Below are positions 9,811-19,385 of a DNA stretch of 64,000 nucleotides, in pieces (position 1 is the first letter of the stretch; every line of letters starts with the position of its first letter). Under the pieces are notes generated by a model. The model was not told the DNA's origin, made no database searches, and saw only the letters and a list, made by a program, of their open reading frames with translations. This DNA comes from Nematopogon swammerdamellus. Taxonomy: Eukaryota; Arthropoda; Insecta; Lepidoptera; Adelidae. Location of the stretch: contig OX336343.1 in the NCBI GenBank assembly GCA_946902875.1, forward strand, positions 1,154,754-1,218,753, in the 5' to 3' direction. The translations under genes and the position numbers were made by a program.

Positions 9811-10196
9811 CAGCCTCGATAGCTCAGTGGTGCAGACAGTCAACTGTCGCTATTGAATGTTAAGCAACGCTGGGTGCGCTCAGTACTTGGATGGGTGACC
9901 GCTGACTGTTGGAGGCTGACCGAGGTTCGGATTCCTCGTAAAACTGTAGGTCCCTTCCCTCCTAATCTTACTTGGTGGTAGGGTTTAACCCGCCCGGGTT
10001 GGTACCACCGCACTGAATGAAACGTCGGTTGAAACGGCTATGTAAATAGTTTGTGTTTTCCGACCAGTTCAGTGTAGCCGGCACGATCAAAGGGGGAAGC
10101 GCTGACATGGCACCTAGTTCACCCGGTGTTATGGGCTGACATCACGGACGTTGTAGGTGATGTAGCCAACCGTGTCAGTTTCCATAAAAAAAAAAA
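9811..10196 (+). mobile_element. SINE family A, full length
   Basis: The head starts CAGCCTCGATAGCTCAGTGG (A-box-like). It is followed by TTAAGCAACGCTGGGTGC and AGTACTTGGATGGGTGACCG, which closely match the internal control region of 5S rRNA, and then by the tRNA-like B box GGTTCGGATTCC. The body contains TAGGTCCCTTCCCTCC and CGGCTATGTAAATAG. The tail ends GTTTCCATAAAA with an A run. TACTAACGT before and TACTACGT after may be a decayed target duplication. Confidence 0.9.
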
Positions 10197-10199
10197 TAC

Positions 10200-10680
10200 T
10201 ACGTTAATGTAAAAAAAAAAATAAAAGATAATAAAATACAAAGCACACACGAACAAAATGTTAGGTTAAGTTAGGACAGGTGAATTTAAATGCCTCTTAC
10301 CCTGCGATATAACTTACCTCTAAGAATAACTTTCTTCAAACACGCAAGTACTGTGTGGTGCTACGCTGATAATGGGGCCCGCTGTTTCGATATAAGTGTG
10401 CCAAGTTTAAACTGCTGATCATTTCTGCGTCGTCGCCGTGCGGAGGCGCGGTGCGGGCGTTGCTTTCATTTTCTGACTCAACATGGTGACTCGCTGTGAG
10501 AAATACATACGCCTACTTTTAACAGCCAAATCCCTGAGGCCTCGTGAACGATTATGATGATATATGGCTGGAAAATCAACGTCTCGTAATGTCTTCTCGA
10601 GGACTTTGCATGCTCTGATTTCTCGTGCACGTGTTTGCGAAAGGAACTAATGGGGCCATTTTATTGCCAACGTCTCCCAG
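10200..10680. other. Unassigned
   Basis: AT-rich at first, then a GC-rich patch near 10425-10465. No gene or repeat is recognised. Confidence 0.35.
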
Positions 10681-10985
10681 ACCATACATACATACATACA
10701 TAACACACGCTGTATCCCGACAATCAGGGTAAGCAGAGTAATCGGTGTTGTGCTATAAGGACTCTGGTAAATTACAGCACAACACCGACCACCACGTTTA
10801 GCACAGTATACGGACAAGACTACTAGGTATCAAGCAGCAAGTAAGACACGAAGAACCCACCTGCTGCATGACTAGGTGGAAGGACTGCGCCAAGGTGAGA
10901 AGTGGCTACCCTGTCGCCCTTTAGCGCAGTATCTTGTCCTTATCCCTTAGTCGCCTCTTACGACATGCACGGGGAGAGATGCAGA
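10681..10985 (-). repeat. Repeat E, near full length
   Basis: An ACATACATACATA tract at the left end is followed by ACACGCTGTATCCCGACAAT. The right end is GACATGCACGGGGAGAGATG. Other copies are at 12371, 14250, 35745, 58912 and 63121. A 4-bp simple-repeat terminus at one end suggests reverse-transcribed mobilisation, but no coding capacity is visible. Confidence 0.8.
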
Positions 10986-10989
10986 CCCA

Positions 10990-11290
10990 GACCAATCGTT
11001 TGTAAATAAAATCGGTCAAGTGCGAGTCGAACTTGCGTGGTTTCCCTACCATTCCGTTTTCCGTGAGAGTTTTAAGAATTTCGTATAGGTTTAGCTGTAA
11101 ACTACAAATAATAAGAGAGGCCCTACTACTATTACTACCCTAGGCCTACTCTCTATTTTTTTGTTTTCAATATTGTAGACTCATTCATTAGTTGCGGAGA
11201 TAAGAGGGATGGGGAATGCACTATTTTCGTATATTTTCTTTTATATCTTTCAAACAGTGCATTTTAAAATTATAAAAAAATATAATATGT
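10990..11290. other. Unassigned with a repeat L phrase
   Basis: AATCGGTCAAGTGCGAGTCG at 11012-11031 marks a repeat L end. The rest is AT-rich. Confidence 0.4.
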
Positions 11291-11676
11291 CAGCCTCGAT
11301 AGCTCAGTGGTGCAGACAGTCAACTGTCGCTATTGAATGTTAAGCAACGCTGGGTGCGGTCAGTACTTGGATGGGTGACCGCTGACCGTTGGAGGCTGAC
11401 CGAGGTTCGGATTCCTCGTAAAACTGTAGGTCCCTTCCCTCCTAATCTTACTTGGTGGTAGGGTTTAACCCGCCCGGGTTGGTACCACCGCACTGAATGA
11501 AACGTCGGTCAAAACGGCTATGTAAATAGTTTGTGTTTTCCGACCAGTTCAGTGTAGCCGGCACGATCAAAGAGGGAAGCACTGACATGGCACCTAGTTC
11601 ACCCGGTGTTATGGGCTGACATCACGGACGTTGTAGGTGATGTAGCCAACCGTGTCAGTTTCCATAAAAAAAAAAA
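11291..11676 (+). mobile_element. SINE family A, full length
   Basis: Nearly identical to the 9811 copy across head, body and tail. ATAATAT lies just before the element and again after the A run, compatible with a short target duplication. An AAT microsatellite has grown from the tail (11676-11690). Confidence 0.9.
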
Positions 11677-11731
11677 TAATAATAATAATATTTGTATTCC
11701 CTATAACGAACCCTTTCCATTGACACGTAAC

Positions 11732-11975
11732 AACTGTAGGTCCCTTCCCTTCTTACCTTACTAGGTGGTAGGGTTTATCCCGGCCGGGTTGCTACCACCG
11801 CACTGAGCGAACCGTCGGTCGAAACGGCTATGCAAATATAATTTTTATTAGAAAAATGCAAAGCGAAAATCATTCGGCTATGCAAATAGTTCGTGTTTTC
11901 CGTCCAGTTAAGTGTAGCAGACATGAAATCAAGGGACGCACTGACATGGCACCTAGTTCACCCGGTGTTAATGCT
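11732..11975 (+). mobile_element. SINE family A fragment with 34-36-bp internal duplication
   Basis: The body begins ACTGTAGGTCCCTTCCCTTC without a head. CGGCTATGCAAATA occurs twice (near 11825 and 11876), flanking an unrelated AT-rich 36-bp filler, so the copy looks like a local template-switch or insertion product. Confidence 0.75.
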
Positions 11976-12370
11976 TATTACGACGACGTGAGGTCGGTCT
12001 AATACTCTTGTAGAAACGACTCACACCCATGATCACATAATGTTTTAATTAAAAGAAAGTCTTTAGCGCGGATCTTCTCAAAACATGAAAGAGTTACACT
12101 CCAGTGTAAAATCGTAAAACAGCACTTTTCCACACTTCCCACCTCTCTCTCTCTTCCGTGGCCAAATCCAGCAGCGGTGCCGTCGTCACCAGCTCGGCGG
12201 CTTGTATCGCGCATGCGTGAAAGCTGCCTAATGTATATAGTGCTGCGCTAGACAATGCGTGTTTGAGAATGTTAATTGCGTTTACTGCTTCATCAAATTG
12301 TGTTGTCTCGAATTTTCTGTCACCCACCATTCTGCTGTTGGATTGCATTAGCTTTCTGACTTCCGATTAT
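11976..12370 (-). other. Unassigned; open minus-strand frame of 84 codons
   Basis: A minus-strand frame at 12094-12348 reads FDEAVNAINILKHALSSAAL and EERERWEVWKSAVLRF. The composition is protein-like, but I recognise no domain and see no splice signals that fix it. It may be an exon remnant or chance. Confidence 0.2.
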
Positions 12371-12683
12371 ACGCACACACCACACGCCGTATTCCGACAA
12401 TCGCGGTAAGCAGAGTAATCGGTGTCAAGTACTCTTGTAAATTGCAGCACAACACCGACCACAACGTTTAGCAAAGTATTCGGACAAGATAACTATCAGA
12501 CAGCAAGTAATTCACGAAGGCCCACATGCTGCTGCCTGACTCCGTGGAAACTGGAAAGACCGTGCCAAGCTGAGAGGTGGCTACCCTGTCGCCCATATGC
12601 ACGGCATCTTGTCCTTATACCTTAGTCACCTTTTACGACATGCACGGGGAGCGATGCAGTGGGGTTATTCTTCAGTACCGAGA
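12371..12683 (-). repeat. Repeat E, full length, reverse
   Basis: It matches the 10681 copy from CACGCCGTATTCCGACAAT to ACGACATGCACGGGGAGCGA. Immediately to the right a partial plus-strand copy follows, giving an inverted pair. Confidence 0.8.
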
Positions 12684-12697
12684 GATCAAGAGTCAGT

Positions 12698-12775
12698 TCA
12701 GTACTTGCAGCACATCACAGATTACTCTGCTTACATCGATTGTCGGGATACAGCGTGTGGTATGTAATGTATGCA
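12698..12775 (+). repeat. Repeat E fragment, forward
   Basis: It covers only the last part of the family: AGATTACTCTGCTTACAT, TTGTCGGGATACAGCGTGTG and the ATGTA-type tail. It is then interrupted by the TIR element at 12778. Confidence 0.75.
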
Positions 12776-13025
12776 TACAGGGTGTTTCAGGATAGGCTTG
12801 AGAAACTTCACGAATAGAAAGTACTCATTATTAGAAGAAAAAAAATCCTTATCACTCAAATCGAACTTTGGTATTTTTTTTTTCATACAAAAATTTAAAA
12901 TTTTAATAAAAACTATATGGACTGGATAGTTTATCTGGGAAGATTTGGCAACAGTGCCGTCTAGGTCTAGGGAGTGCAATGACCTAGTCCACTCTCCTTT
13001 TTCTTTTGATGTCATTCAAGTTTTA

Positions 13026-13203
13026 GGCTCAATCCACACTGGGTCGGCAGCGGCGCGGCGCGGCAGGCTCGCGTTGCCGCTCGATCTTTTCGAACTTTTC
13101 AAGCGATATTGGTCTTTTTAAGTATGTAGATAAAGTTTAAAATTATTTCACACCGAAAGTGCGCGCCGCGTCGCGCCGCTGCCGTCCCAGTGTGGATTGA
13201 GCC
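13026..13203. mobile_element. MITE with GGCTCAATCC ends
   Basis: The left end GGCTCAATCCACACTGGG and the right end CCCAGTGTGGATTGAGCC form inverted repeats. Further GC-rich complementarity lies inward (GGCAGCGGCGCG/CGCGCCGCTGCC). TA flanks both ends. 178 bp, non-coding. Confidence 0.88.
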
Positions 13204-13206
13204 TAA

Positions 13207-13341
13207 GGCCCACTTGCACCAACACAAATTTAATATATAAACCAGTTTAACTCGTTAAGCTAGCACCCGTTGACTGTGGGAACCGCGCTTAAATCCATAA
13301 CTCGCTACTTAACTTTAAACTCGTGTTGGTGCAAGTGGGCC
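13207..13341. mobile_element. MITE with GGCCCACTTGCACC ends, TAA target duplication
   Basis: GGCCCACTTGCACCAACAC and its inverted copy bound a 135-bp element. TAA occurs at 13204-13206 and 13342-13344. A 3-bp TWA duplication is the usual signature of PIF/Harbinger insertions. Confidence 0.87.
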
Positions 13342-13600
13342 TAAGTGTTTGGAATTCACCTACATGCAGTTCAGTTCTACTAGTTAAGCATGCAAGTTAG
13401 TCATTTTATTTTTATTAAAATAAATAAAGGCGGACTTTAACCGTCCACCAAATCTCGATGAAAAGATTTTCACCAAAAATTACTATAAAATGACCGAATC
13501 TGGGAAAAGTTTCGGAGCTTTTCGTCTTCAAATATGAACCCCTTTCGAACACTGAAGTTACGAAACCCTATCCCGAAACACCCTGTATACACTTACTTAA

Positions 13601-13978
13601 GGGGGCTCCTTCCTAAATCTACCCTCTCTTTCTAATATTGGCCGTTTTTCATACATTTTATTTTATTATGAAGAAATTATACGACTTATAAAAAAATCCT
13701 CTGGGAGAAACATGCATGAAAATTCATAAAATTATTAATGTTTTTCATTAAAAAAAAATTGGTACTAATTGAAAAAAAAAACTAAATGATTATTAAGTTT
13801 TTGTTTTTTTTTTTATTATTATATGTGGAGTACCAAATATTTATATTGAAAAGCATTAATAATTTTATCATGCATGTTTCTCCCAGAGGATTTTTTTATA
13901 AGTTGTATAATTTCTTCATAATAAAATAAAACGCGCATTGTTAGAGTGAGAGGCACAATAATTTAGGGAGGTGGCCCC
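13601..13978. mobile_element. Foldback MITE with TTAA target duplication
   Basis: TTAA lies at 13597-13600 and 13979-13982. The ends are GGGGGCTCCTTCCTAAA and, inverted, GGGGCCACCTCCCTAAA. The interior is a long imperfect hairpin containing GGGAGAAACATGCATGA and its complement. TTAA suggests a piggyBac-mobilised MITE. Half of the same element is at 37752-37955. Confidence 0.83.
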
Positions 13979-13982
13979 TTAA

Positions 13983-14249
13983 TACTTGGATTGAACTTGA
14001 CTTATGTACGACACACACAACTACACACACGCAGACACACTTCAAATGACCGCCGCCGCGCCGTGTCTAAAGAACGCTGACCCGAAGGTATGTTTTGCGG
14101 CTAAACGTGGTCGTCGTGGGCTCGTGGGTAGCATAGCAGTTAGATCCCGCACAATATGACAACTCGGCCTTTGTTTGAATATGCGACACGCACCAGCGAA
14201 TTCCTTCGTAATTCGTGTGGAAAATTCAATTCTTCATACATTAACACAA
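13983..14249. other. Unassigned
   Basis: Contains ACACACACAACTACACACAC-like simple sequence near 14008-14040 and no gene. Confidence 0.35.
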
Positions 14250-14563
14250 GATGCCGTGCTAAAGGGCGACAGGGTAGCCACCTCTCACCTTGGCGCGGTG
14301 CTTCCACCGAGTCATTCAGATAAGTCCGCCTTTGCGCACTTCTGTATTGGTTTGTTCTACTCGTGTACTGTTCTTCTTTCTATTGTGTGCAATAAAGAGT
14401 TTCTATTCTATTCTATTCTGTTATTCAGCAGGTGGGTCGTCGTGCCTTACTTGCTGTTTGATAGTTATCTTGTCCGAATACTTTGCTAAACGTGGTAGTG
14501 GGTGTTGTGCTGCAATTTACCGAGTACTTGCAGCACAACATCGATTACTCTGCTTACTAATGT
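14250..14563 (+). repeat. Repeat E split by a LINE tail
   Basis: E sequence runs to GAGTCATTCAG (14319), then resumes at CAGGTGGGTCGTCGTGCC (14429). The intervening segment is the LINE S tail. ATTCAG is duplicated at 14314-14319 and 14423-14428. Confidence 0.85.
14320..14422 (+). mobile_element. LINE S 3' tail, 103 bp
   Basis: It begins ATAAGTCCGCCTTTGCGC and ends TGTGTGCAATAAAGAGTTTC followed by TTCTA repeats. The same 3' end occurs in reverse at 30560-30740 and 59693-59870. It is severely 5'-truncated, with a 6-bp target duplication. Confidence 0.85.
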
Positions 14564-15329
14564 AGATGGCACGCGCGCATACACTTTTTTGATTTCTTCT
14601 ATGGGAACCCCGTGAATTTTTTACTTATTCTTATTTTTATTATTTGTTGTTATATCGGTCATAATAACACATATTCTGTGAACATTTCAAAGGGCTATTA
14701 CGGTTCGAGAGATACAGCCCTCGGGCAGACAGACGGACAGACAGACAGACAGATAAACAGGCAGACAGACAGACAGACAGACAGACGGCGTAGGCTTAGT
14801 AATAGGCTTCAGTACGGGATACGGAACCCTAAAAATGTCCTTATCACAAGAAAAAATAATTATAAAAATCGGTTAAGGTTTAGGGAGCTAGGAAAACAGA
14901 AGCCACGAAAGACGATTTTGTATGGTGAAAAATAGTCTCAACATTGGCTCAAATAAGCCAAACATTTTATTTCCATCTCGCTTCAACTGTGAAATTATAA
15001 GAAGAAAATTAGAAGCAGATGTTACTAGCTACGACGACAGAACATACAAAGGCACAACGCTCGTGTTCACTTCACTAAAGAGGTGGCAATTTTATTGTCA
15101 CGACCTCACGTCGTTACCATGACCGACCAGTGACGCTTAATTTGCAGTGTTTGGTTTTCGCAAGGCACCTTGAGTGGATTTTATATTTATTTTTCTTTTG
15201 TAATAAATATTGAAATGAAATGGCGATTGTCTGGCAGTTGCAGTATTTTGCAACAGCGACAAATAACATTAGATCGGGCGGGTATATTCAAAAGTGTACT
15301 GTCTAATATGTAAAATATGTACGCAAAAA
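14564..15329. repeat. Repeat L with CAGA tract, then unassigned AT-rich DNA
   Basis: 14690-14840 holds GATACAGCCCTCGGGCAGAC, a long CAGACAGA tract and ACGGAACCCTAAAAATG. This is a repeat-L module also seen near 22800, 40970 and 62760. The remainder to 15329 has no clear gene. Confidence 0.5.
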
Positions 15330-15962
15330 CATGAATTCTTTTGAGTCAAATGGCGCAACTCATAATTATATAACACACGTAACTCAGAGCGTTTAAAATC
15401 TGTTGCGCATAAATCGGCGATGGCTGAAAAAGACTCTGACGTGATTGAACCCAAATTGTACGAAAATGTTCCTGATACAATAAAATCAATAAATAGTGAC
15501 AATGTGTTCCAGAGTCAGCTGAAAATATTTCTCTTAGACAATCAATTTTATAAGTTAAGTGAATTTTTTTCATACTGTAAATAAAAATTCTGCTGACTTT
15601 GATAATTCAAATTGTTTATAAGCATAAACATAAATTTTATTAATAACTTGACTGAACCCTATGTTCTTTGTTTTGTATTTTATTATCTTTTTTAATGGGT
15701 ATATTTTTGACTTAGTATTTTTAATTCTTTGCTTAGATATAGTATGTTATATTTAACATAATGAAAACTTAGTATGCAAGTTATATTTAAAAAAAGCTCT
15801 GTAAGGTTTCTTACCCGGTTCTTCCTTATAGATTGCACTACTGAACGGGACATCATAAAAAATGATGACGAACCATACTGAATATGCACATGTCTCAATG
15901 AAATATTGTTATTGTTGTGTGTTCTTTATGGCGAAATAAATATCTGAATCTGAATCTGAATC
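15330..15962 (+). pseudogene. LINE N reverse transcriptase C-terminus and 3' UTR
   Basis: In one frame the plus strand reads ERLKSVAHKSAMAEKD then EPKLYENVPDTIKSINSDNV and LKIFLLDNQFYKLSEFF, ending at a stop near 15582. This is the closing block of a CR1/jockey-type LINE protein, comparable with RLYNKIPEEVKNL in the 2.7 kb LINE. A frameshift lies upstream near 15360. The 3' UTR contains the empty site used as evidence for the 9712 insertion and ends in CTGAAT repeats. Confidence 0.75.
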
Positions 15963-16564
15963 TAAGAAATCAGTCAAGTGCGAGTTCTACGGGCGCACGG
16001 AGGGGTTCCGTTCCGTTGTAGATCCGGTATACCATACCTGTCAAAAAACCATATTCGTCTATATTTTGTCTTTCTATAATGCAAAATATAAATACTTGTA
16101 GCGCAATCTATTTATTCAATAGCGTGAATATGTACTCATCGATTCTTCGATTCTTAGCGCGTTTCTTGTATGGGGACCAGCCTTAATGATTTACTTTTTG
16201 CTTTTTTTCATCCGCCATAATAAATAAATAACACTGAAAATTTCAACCGGCTACCTATACGGTTCGAACGATACAGCGGCGTAGCGGCAGTATGGGTTAA
16301 TTACTTGTAAGTTACTGTAATATAATACTTATTATAAGGTACTAACAAAACATTGCAACTAGCGAAGTTTGTTTGTGAGTTCTTCTTCACATTGAATTTA
16401 GAACTGGCGGAATTTTCGACATGTCCAAGCGTAGGTTACCTACTTATGGATGAAATTATACAATAAACAGTAGGCTTAGTAATAGGCTTCAGTATGAATA
16501 CGGAACCCTAAAAATGGACCGCAGCAGTTTAAGCGTTGTTTCTATTTTTTTTTCTATGATCCTG
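15963..16564. repeat. Repeat L remnants
   Basis: AAATCAGTCAAGTGCGAGTT near 15967 and TAGGCTTCAGTATGAATACG near 16485 are recognisable repeat L pieces. There is no gene. Confidence 0.45.
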
Positions 16565-16640
16565 TGTGCGCGTGGCTGATTCAGAAGGGCCAGAGCACAT
16601 GGTCCGATCAGTCAATATCAGCTCCGGGCACGAGGGCTGA
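16565..16640 (-). mobile_element. SINE family C tail fragment
   Basis: GTGGCTGATTCAGAAGGGCC and GGTCCGATCAGTCAATATCA match the tail of family C with several substitutions. Confidence 0.6.
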
Positions 16641-17034
16641 GCCCTTTCTGTCGACTGAACTGTGGGCCCAGGTTAGGTTATTATCGGAAGACTGCTCTAG
16701 CAAATGTTCGTGCAGTTTATATGCAATTCACAGTGACATTACTTTCGTTAGTCGCGTTCTTACCTCCACGAACCGCGAACAGCGGAGTGGGTCCGCCTCC
16801 GCCGCGTCCGAACGCATGCGCCGTGAAAGTTACGACGACTACGCCCAATTACTACCAGCGACCGGCGCGGCGCGGCGGCGGGGCAGAGCGGCGCGAAAAT
16901 ATCTCCAATCTACGATGTGTAAATTGTTTACGCTTCCACTAGCGCGCGACTTGAATTCCAGCTGCGGGCGCTATGCCCGTCCTCGGGCTGTGTGTGAGAC
17001 ACGACGGACTTAAATTTTGTTTTTTAATTAAATC
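16641..17034 (+). other. GC-rich unassigned block
   Basis: High GC from about 16780 to 17005. Frames are open on both strands because of composition, with no domain and no confident splice sites. It could be an untranslated first exon or a promoter region. Confidence 0.25.
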
Positions 17035-17345
17035 TGACTTGGCTACATAAGTACATAACCTACTACATCCGTGATGTCAGCCCATAACGCCTTGGTGAAC
17101 TAGGTGTCGTGTCAGTGCGTCCCTTCGGTCGTGCCGGCTACACTGAACTGGACGTAAAACACGAACTATTTACATAACCGTTTCGACCGACCTTTCATTC
17201 AGTGCTGTGGTATCAACCCGGGCGAATTAAACCCTCCCACCTAGTAAGGTAAGTAAGGGAAGGAGCTACAGTTTTACGTGGAATCCAAACCACGGTCAGC
17301 CTCCAACGGCCGAGCGGTCACCCATCTAAGTGCTGACCGCCGCCC
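17035..17345 (-). mobile_element. SINE family A, most of the element
   Basis: Tail (CATCCGTGATGTCAGCCC), body (CACCTAGTAAGG, GGAGCTACAGTTTTAC) and 5S-like part of the head (CGGTCACCCATCTAAGTGCT) are present. The A-box end is missing and is replaced by a LINE Q fragment. Confidence 0.85.
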
Positions 17346-17349
17346 GGTG

Positions 17350-17395
17350 AGATGCCATGCCAGCAGAATTGCGGACTGTTCTAGGCTGTCGAGCC
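17350..17395 (-). repeat. LINE Q 3' UTR scrap
   Basis: ATGCCATGCCAGCAGAATTG and CGGACTGTTCTAGGCTGTC are the reverse complement of the 3' UTR sequence at 8530-8560 and 56715-56750. Confidence 0.65.
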
Positions 17396-17439
17396 CTTTG
17401 TCTAGCTAACCTATTGATACGAGACGATTGAAGAGCCCA

Positions 17440-17580
17440 GTGGCCGTATTCTCTAACGTCCTACCGTCAACGTCGGTGACGCTGACTAGTTATGTCTCTG
17501 TCTAATTATATGAACTAGACAGAGACATAACTAGTCAGCGTCACCGACGTTGACGGTAGGAAGTTAGAGAATACGGCCAC
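17440..17580. repeat. Near-perfect 64-bp-arm hairpin
   Basis: The left arm GTGGCCGTATTCTCTAAC... (17440-17503) and the right arm (17517-17580) are reverse complements with one mismatch. The loop is about 13 nt (AATTATATGAACT). It is probably a very young foldback MITE. A transcript through it would form a long dsRNA stem. Confidence 0.9.
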
Positions 17581-17984
17581 ATGACATAGGCCTCCGCAAT
17601 TTTGTCTCCCGAAAAAGCGTGTTACCGAAATCAGCTTACATATAATGGCATAGGTACCATGGAGTTGGCCTCGTGTTTAATCCCACTCGCAAAGTTGCTT
17701 GGCGTCTCTAATAACTTTAGAGGCAATTTATGCTCAGGCGAGCGGCTCCATAGCTAAAGAAACCGAAGCAAAACCTCAGCGAAGATGATTGGCGAGACCT
17801 GTTGTTTTTCCGGCGCAAAAACTTTTCCGCAAAAACCGCTCCGGTGTGAGATGAGTGACAACAGTCGAGCGGTGACGATACCAGCCGAGCATTCGGCCGC
17901 GCCGCCGTCGTCGACCACCGCTTGCTTGTGTACCTCGACTTGAGCAAACGTTGCTTTGACACCGAGCGGCGTTCTTTGATTTCT
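17581..17984. other. Unassigned
   Basis: Mixed composition, with a CGGCCGCGCCGCCGTCGTCG patch near 17900. No gene is recognised. Confidence 0.3.
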
Positions 17985-18330
17985 TGTGTACGGACGATAT
18001 CTACGGGTGTAAAAACGGCGAGTACATTAAATTTAGGAAATGATTATTGGGGTCAAGAGTAACAAAAAAGTCAAATAACTTTTTTCTGAGTTCCCTTTAA
18101 ATAAAAAGTTACAGTTTTCATACAAACTGATTATTTTAATGTAAAAATGATCTAATGACAACAGGGCGGCGCGGAGGGGGGAAGTGCGGGTGAGACGTGA
18201 GCGCCTCCCGGAGGGGTGGGGGTTAGCTTTGTGAGTGGAGGACTGGAGGCACCGAGCATACTACGGGAGTGGCAACCGTCGAGCGCTATTATATGGGAAA
18301 ATTAGCCGCGTCTTAGTGCATTATGCTCTT
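17985..18330 (+). repeat. Repeat P, copy 1
   Basis: GTAAAAACGGCGAGTACATT (18010) and CACCGAGCATACTACGGGAG (18251) recur in reverse near 28660 and 28490. The two copies are therefore inverted paralogues about 10 kb apart, and this one lies just upstream of the THAP-like exon. Confidence 0.6.
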
Positions 18331-18411
18331 ACAATATAATAGTCTGCGGGATCGAACGTCAGTGCACATGTGACTTGGGGACAAAGAACACGTATATGTG
18401 CACTACGCAAA

Positions 18412-18491
18412 ATGGCGAGTTGTGCAGTTCGTACGTGTCGAAAGAGCTCAAGATCATCAGGAATAACAAAAGATGGCGTAACCTTTCATAG
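18412..18491 (+). CDS. THAP-type zinc finger, first coding exon
   Basis: The ATG at 18412 opens MASCAVRTCRKSSRSSGI and continues to GVTFHR, where the frame is cut by a textbook donor GTAAGT at 18492. A Met close to a Cys-x4-Cys pair, a basic stretch and a following FHR is the N-terminal layout of THAP domains, a C2CH zinc-binding DNA-binding fold used by cellular regulators and by P-type transposases. I could not find the next exon (the WxP and CSxHF parts) in the window, so the gene either continues across a long intron or is a broken copy. Repeat P lies about 100 bp upstream, so a transposon origin is possible. The call rests on 27 residues plus the splice signal. Confidence 0.5.
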
Positions 18492-18497
18492 GTAAGT

Positions 18498-18810
18498 CAT
18501 TTTAATGATAATACAACGCTTAAAACGTGAAAAATACAATAATTCCGCGAGTTAGGAGCACGACTGCGCGCCATACCGGGCGCGTACACATGATAGGCAA
18601 ATTTGACAGACTGAAAAGAAATTTGAAATCAATTATTGTATACGGGGATGTTGTTTATAATAAATGCGATGTTGTTTATCATAAATGCGAAAGTATATTT
18701 GTTTGTTTATTTGTTTGCTTGTTTTTTTTTAAGTGAAAATTTCTTTAGCGGTTCTTGGCACATTTTTAGGTGGGTATAAAATTTATAACTCGAAATCGCG
18801 ACATCGCGAC
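18498..18810. other. Downstream of the THAP-like exon, unassigned
   Basis: It holds two tandem near-copies of ATAAATGCGATGTTGTTTAT-like bases near 18658-18690. No second exon is visible. Confidence 0.35.
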
Positions 18811-18833
18811 ATTTTTTTTTTTTTTTTTTTTAA

Positions 18834-19070
18834 TGGAAATTCACACGGTTGACGTGACATCACCTACAACGTCCGTGATGTCAGCCCATAACACCGGGTG
18901 AACTAGGTGCCATGTCAGTGCTTCCCCCTTTGATCGTGCCGGCTACACTGAACTGGTCGGAAAACACAAACTATTTACATAGCCGTTTAGACCGACGTTT
19001 CATTCAGTGCGGTGGTACCAACCCGGGCGGGTTAAACCCTACCACCAAGTAAGATTAGGAGGGAAGGGAC
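18834..19070 (-). mobile_element. SINE family A, tail and body
   Basis: A T run at 18811-18832 precedes CATCACCTACAACGTCCGTG. The copy ends at ATTAGGAGGGAAGGGAC without a head. Confidence 0.85.
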
Positions 19071-19385
19071 ATCGCGTAAGCGTCATTTTTAAAATAAAAC
19101 CTTAAGTCATTGCATTAAGGGTTAAGTTAGAGTGGCACGGGATCTGCCGGCACACCCGGAGTGCAACTGTTAAGTAGGGTTCGGTAACAGGTTTATGTCT
19201 GTCCATTTTTCTAAGTTCTGCAAAATGAATGTAGGGTTCCGTAACAAAAGCATGTCTGTCCGTTCTACAAAATTTAACATTTATTTCAAAATGAATGTAA
19301 AGTTCCGTAACAAATGCATGTCTGTCCGTTCTACTAAATTTTACAATTTTCAACCAAGGTCCCCGACGGTTATTTTATAATAAAA
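19071..19385. repeat. Repeated GTTCCGTAACAAA module
   Basis: TTCGGTAACAGG, TTCCGTAACAAAAGCATG and TTCCGTAACAAATGCATG, each followed by TCTGTCCGTTCTAC-like bases, form about three tandem units of 60-65 bp from 19178 to 19345. Confidence 0.6.

Larger units (their letters stand above)
12778..13585. mobile_element. TIR element with CAGGGTGTTTC ends, itself invaded
   Basis: The termini CAGGGTGTTTCAGGATAGG and the inverted CCTATCCCGAAACACCCTG are flanked by TA (12776-12777, 13586-13587). No transposase is visible. Two MITEs lie inside (13026-13203 and 13207-13341), and removing them leaves about 490 bp. It is inserted at the end of a repeat E copy. Confidence 0.82.

Noticed and set aside
9840..9910. 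A genuine 5S rRNA gene
   Set aside because: Only about 45 bp of 5S-like sequence is present, embedded in a SINE and repeated with it.
10683..10702. Telomere-like repeat from the CATA tract
   Set aside because: It is the simple-sequence end of repeat E. No TTAGG arrays occur in the window.
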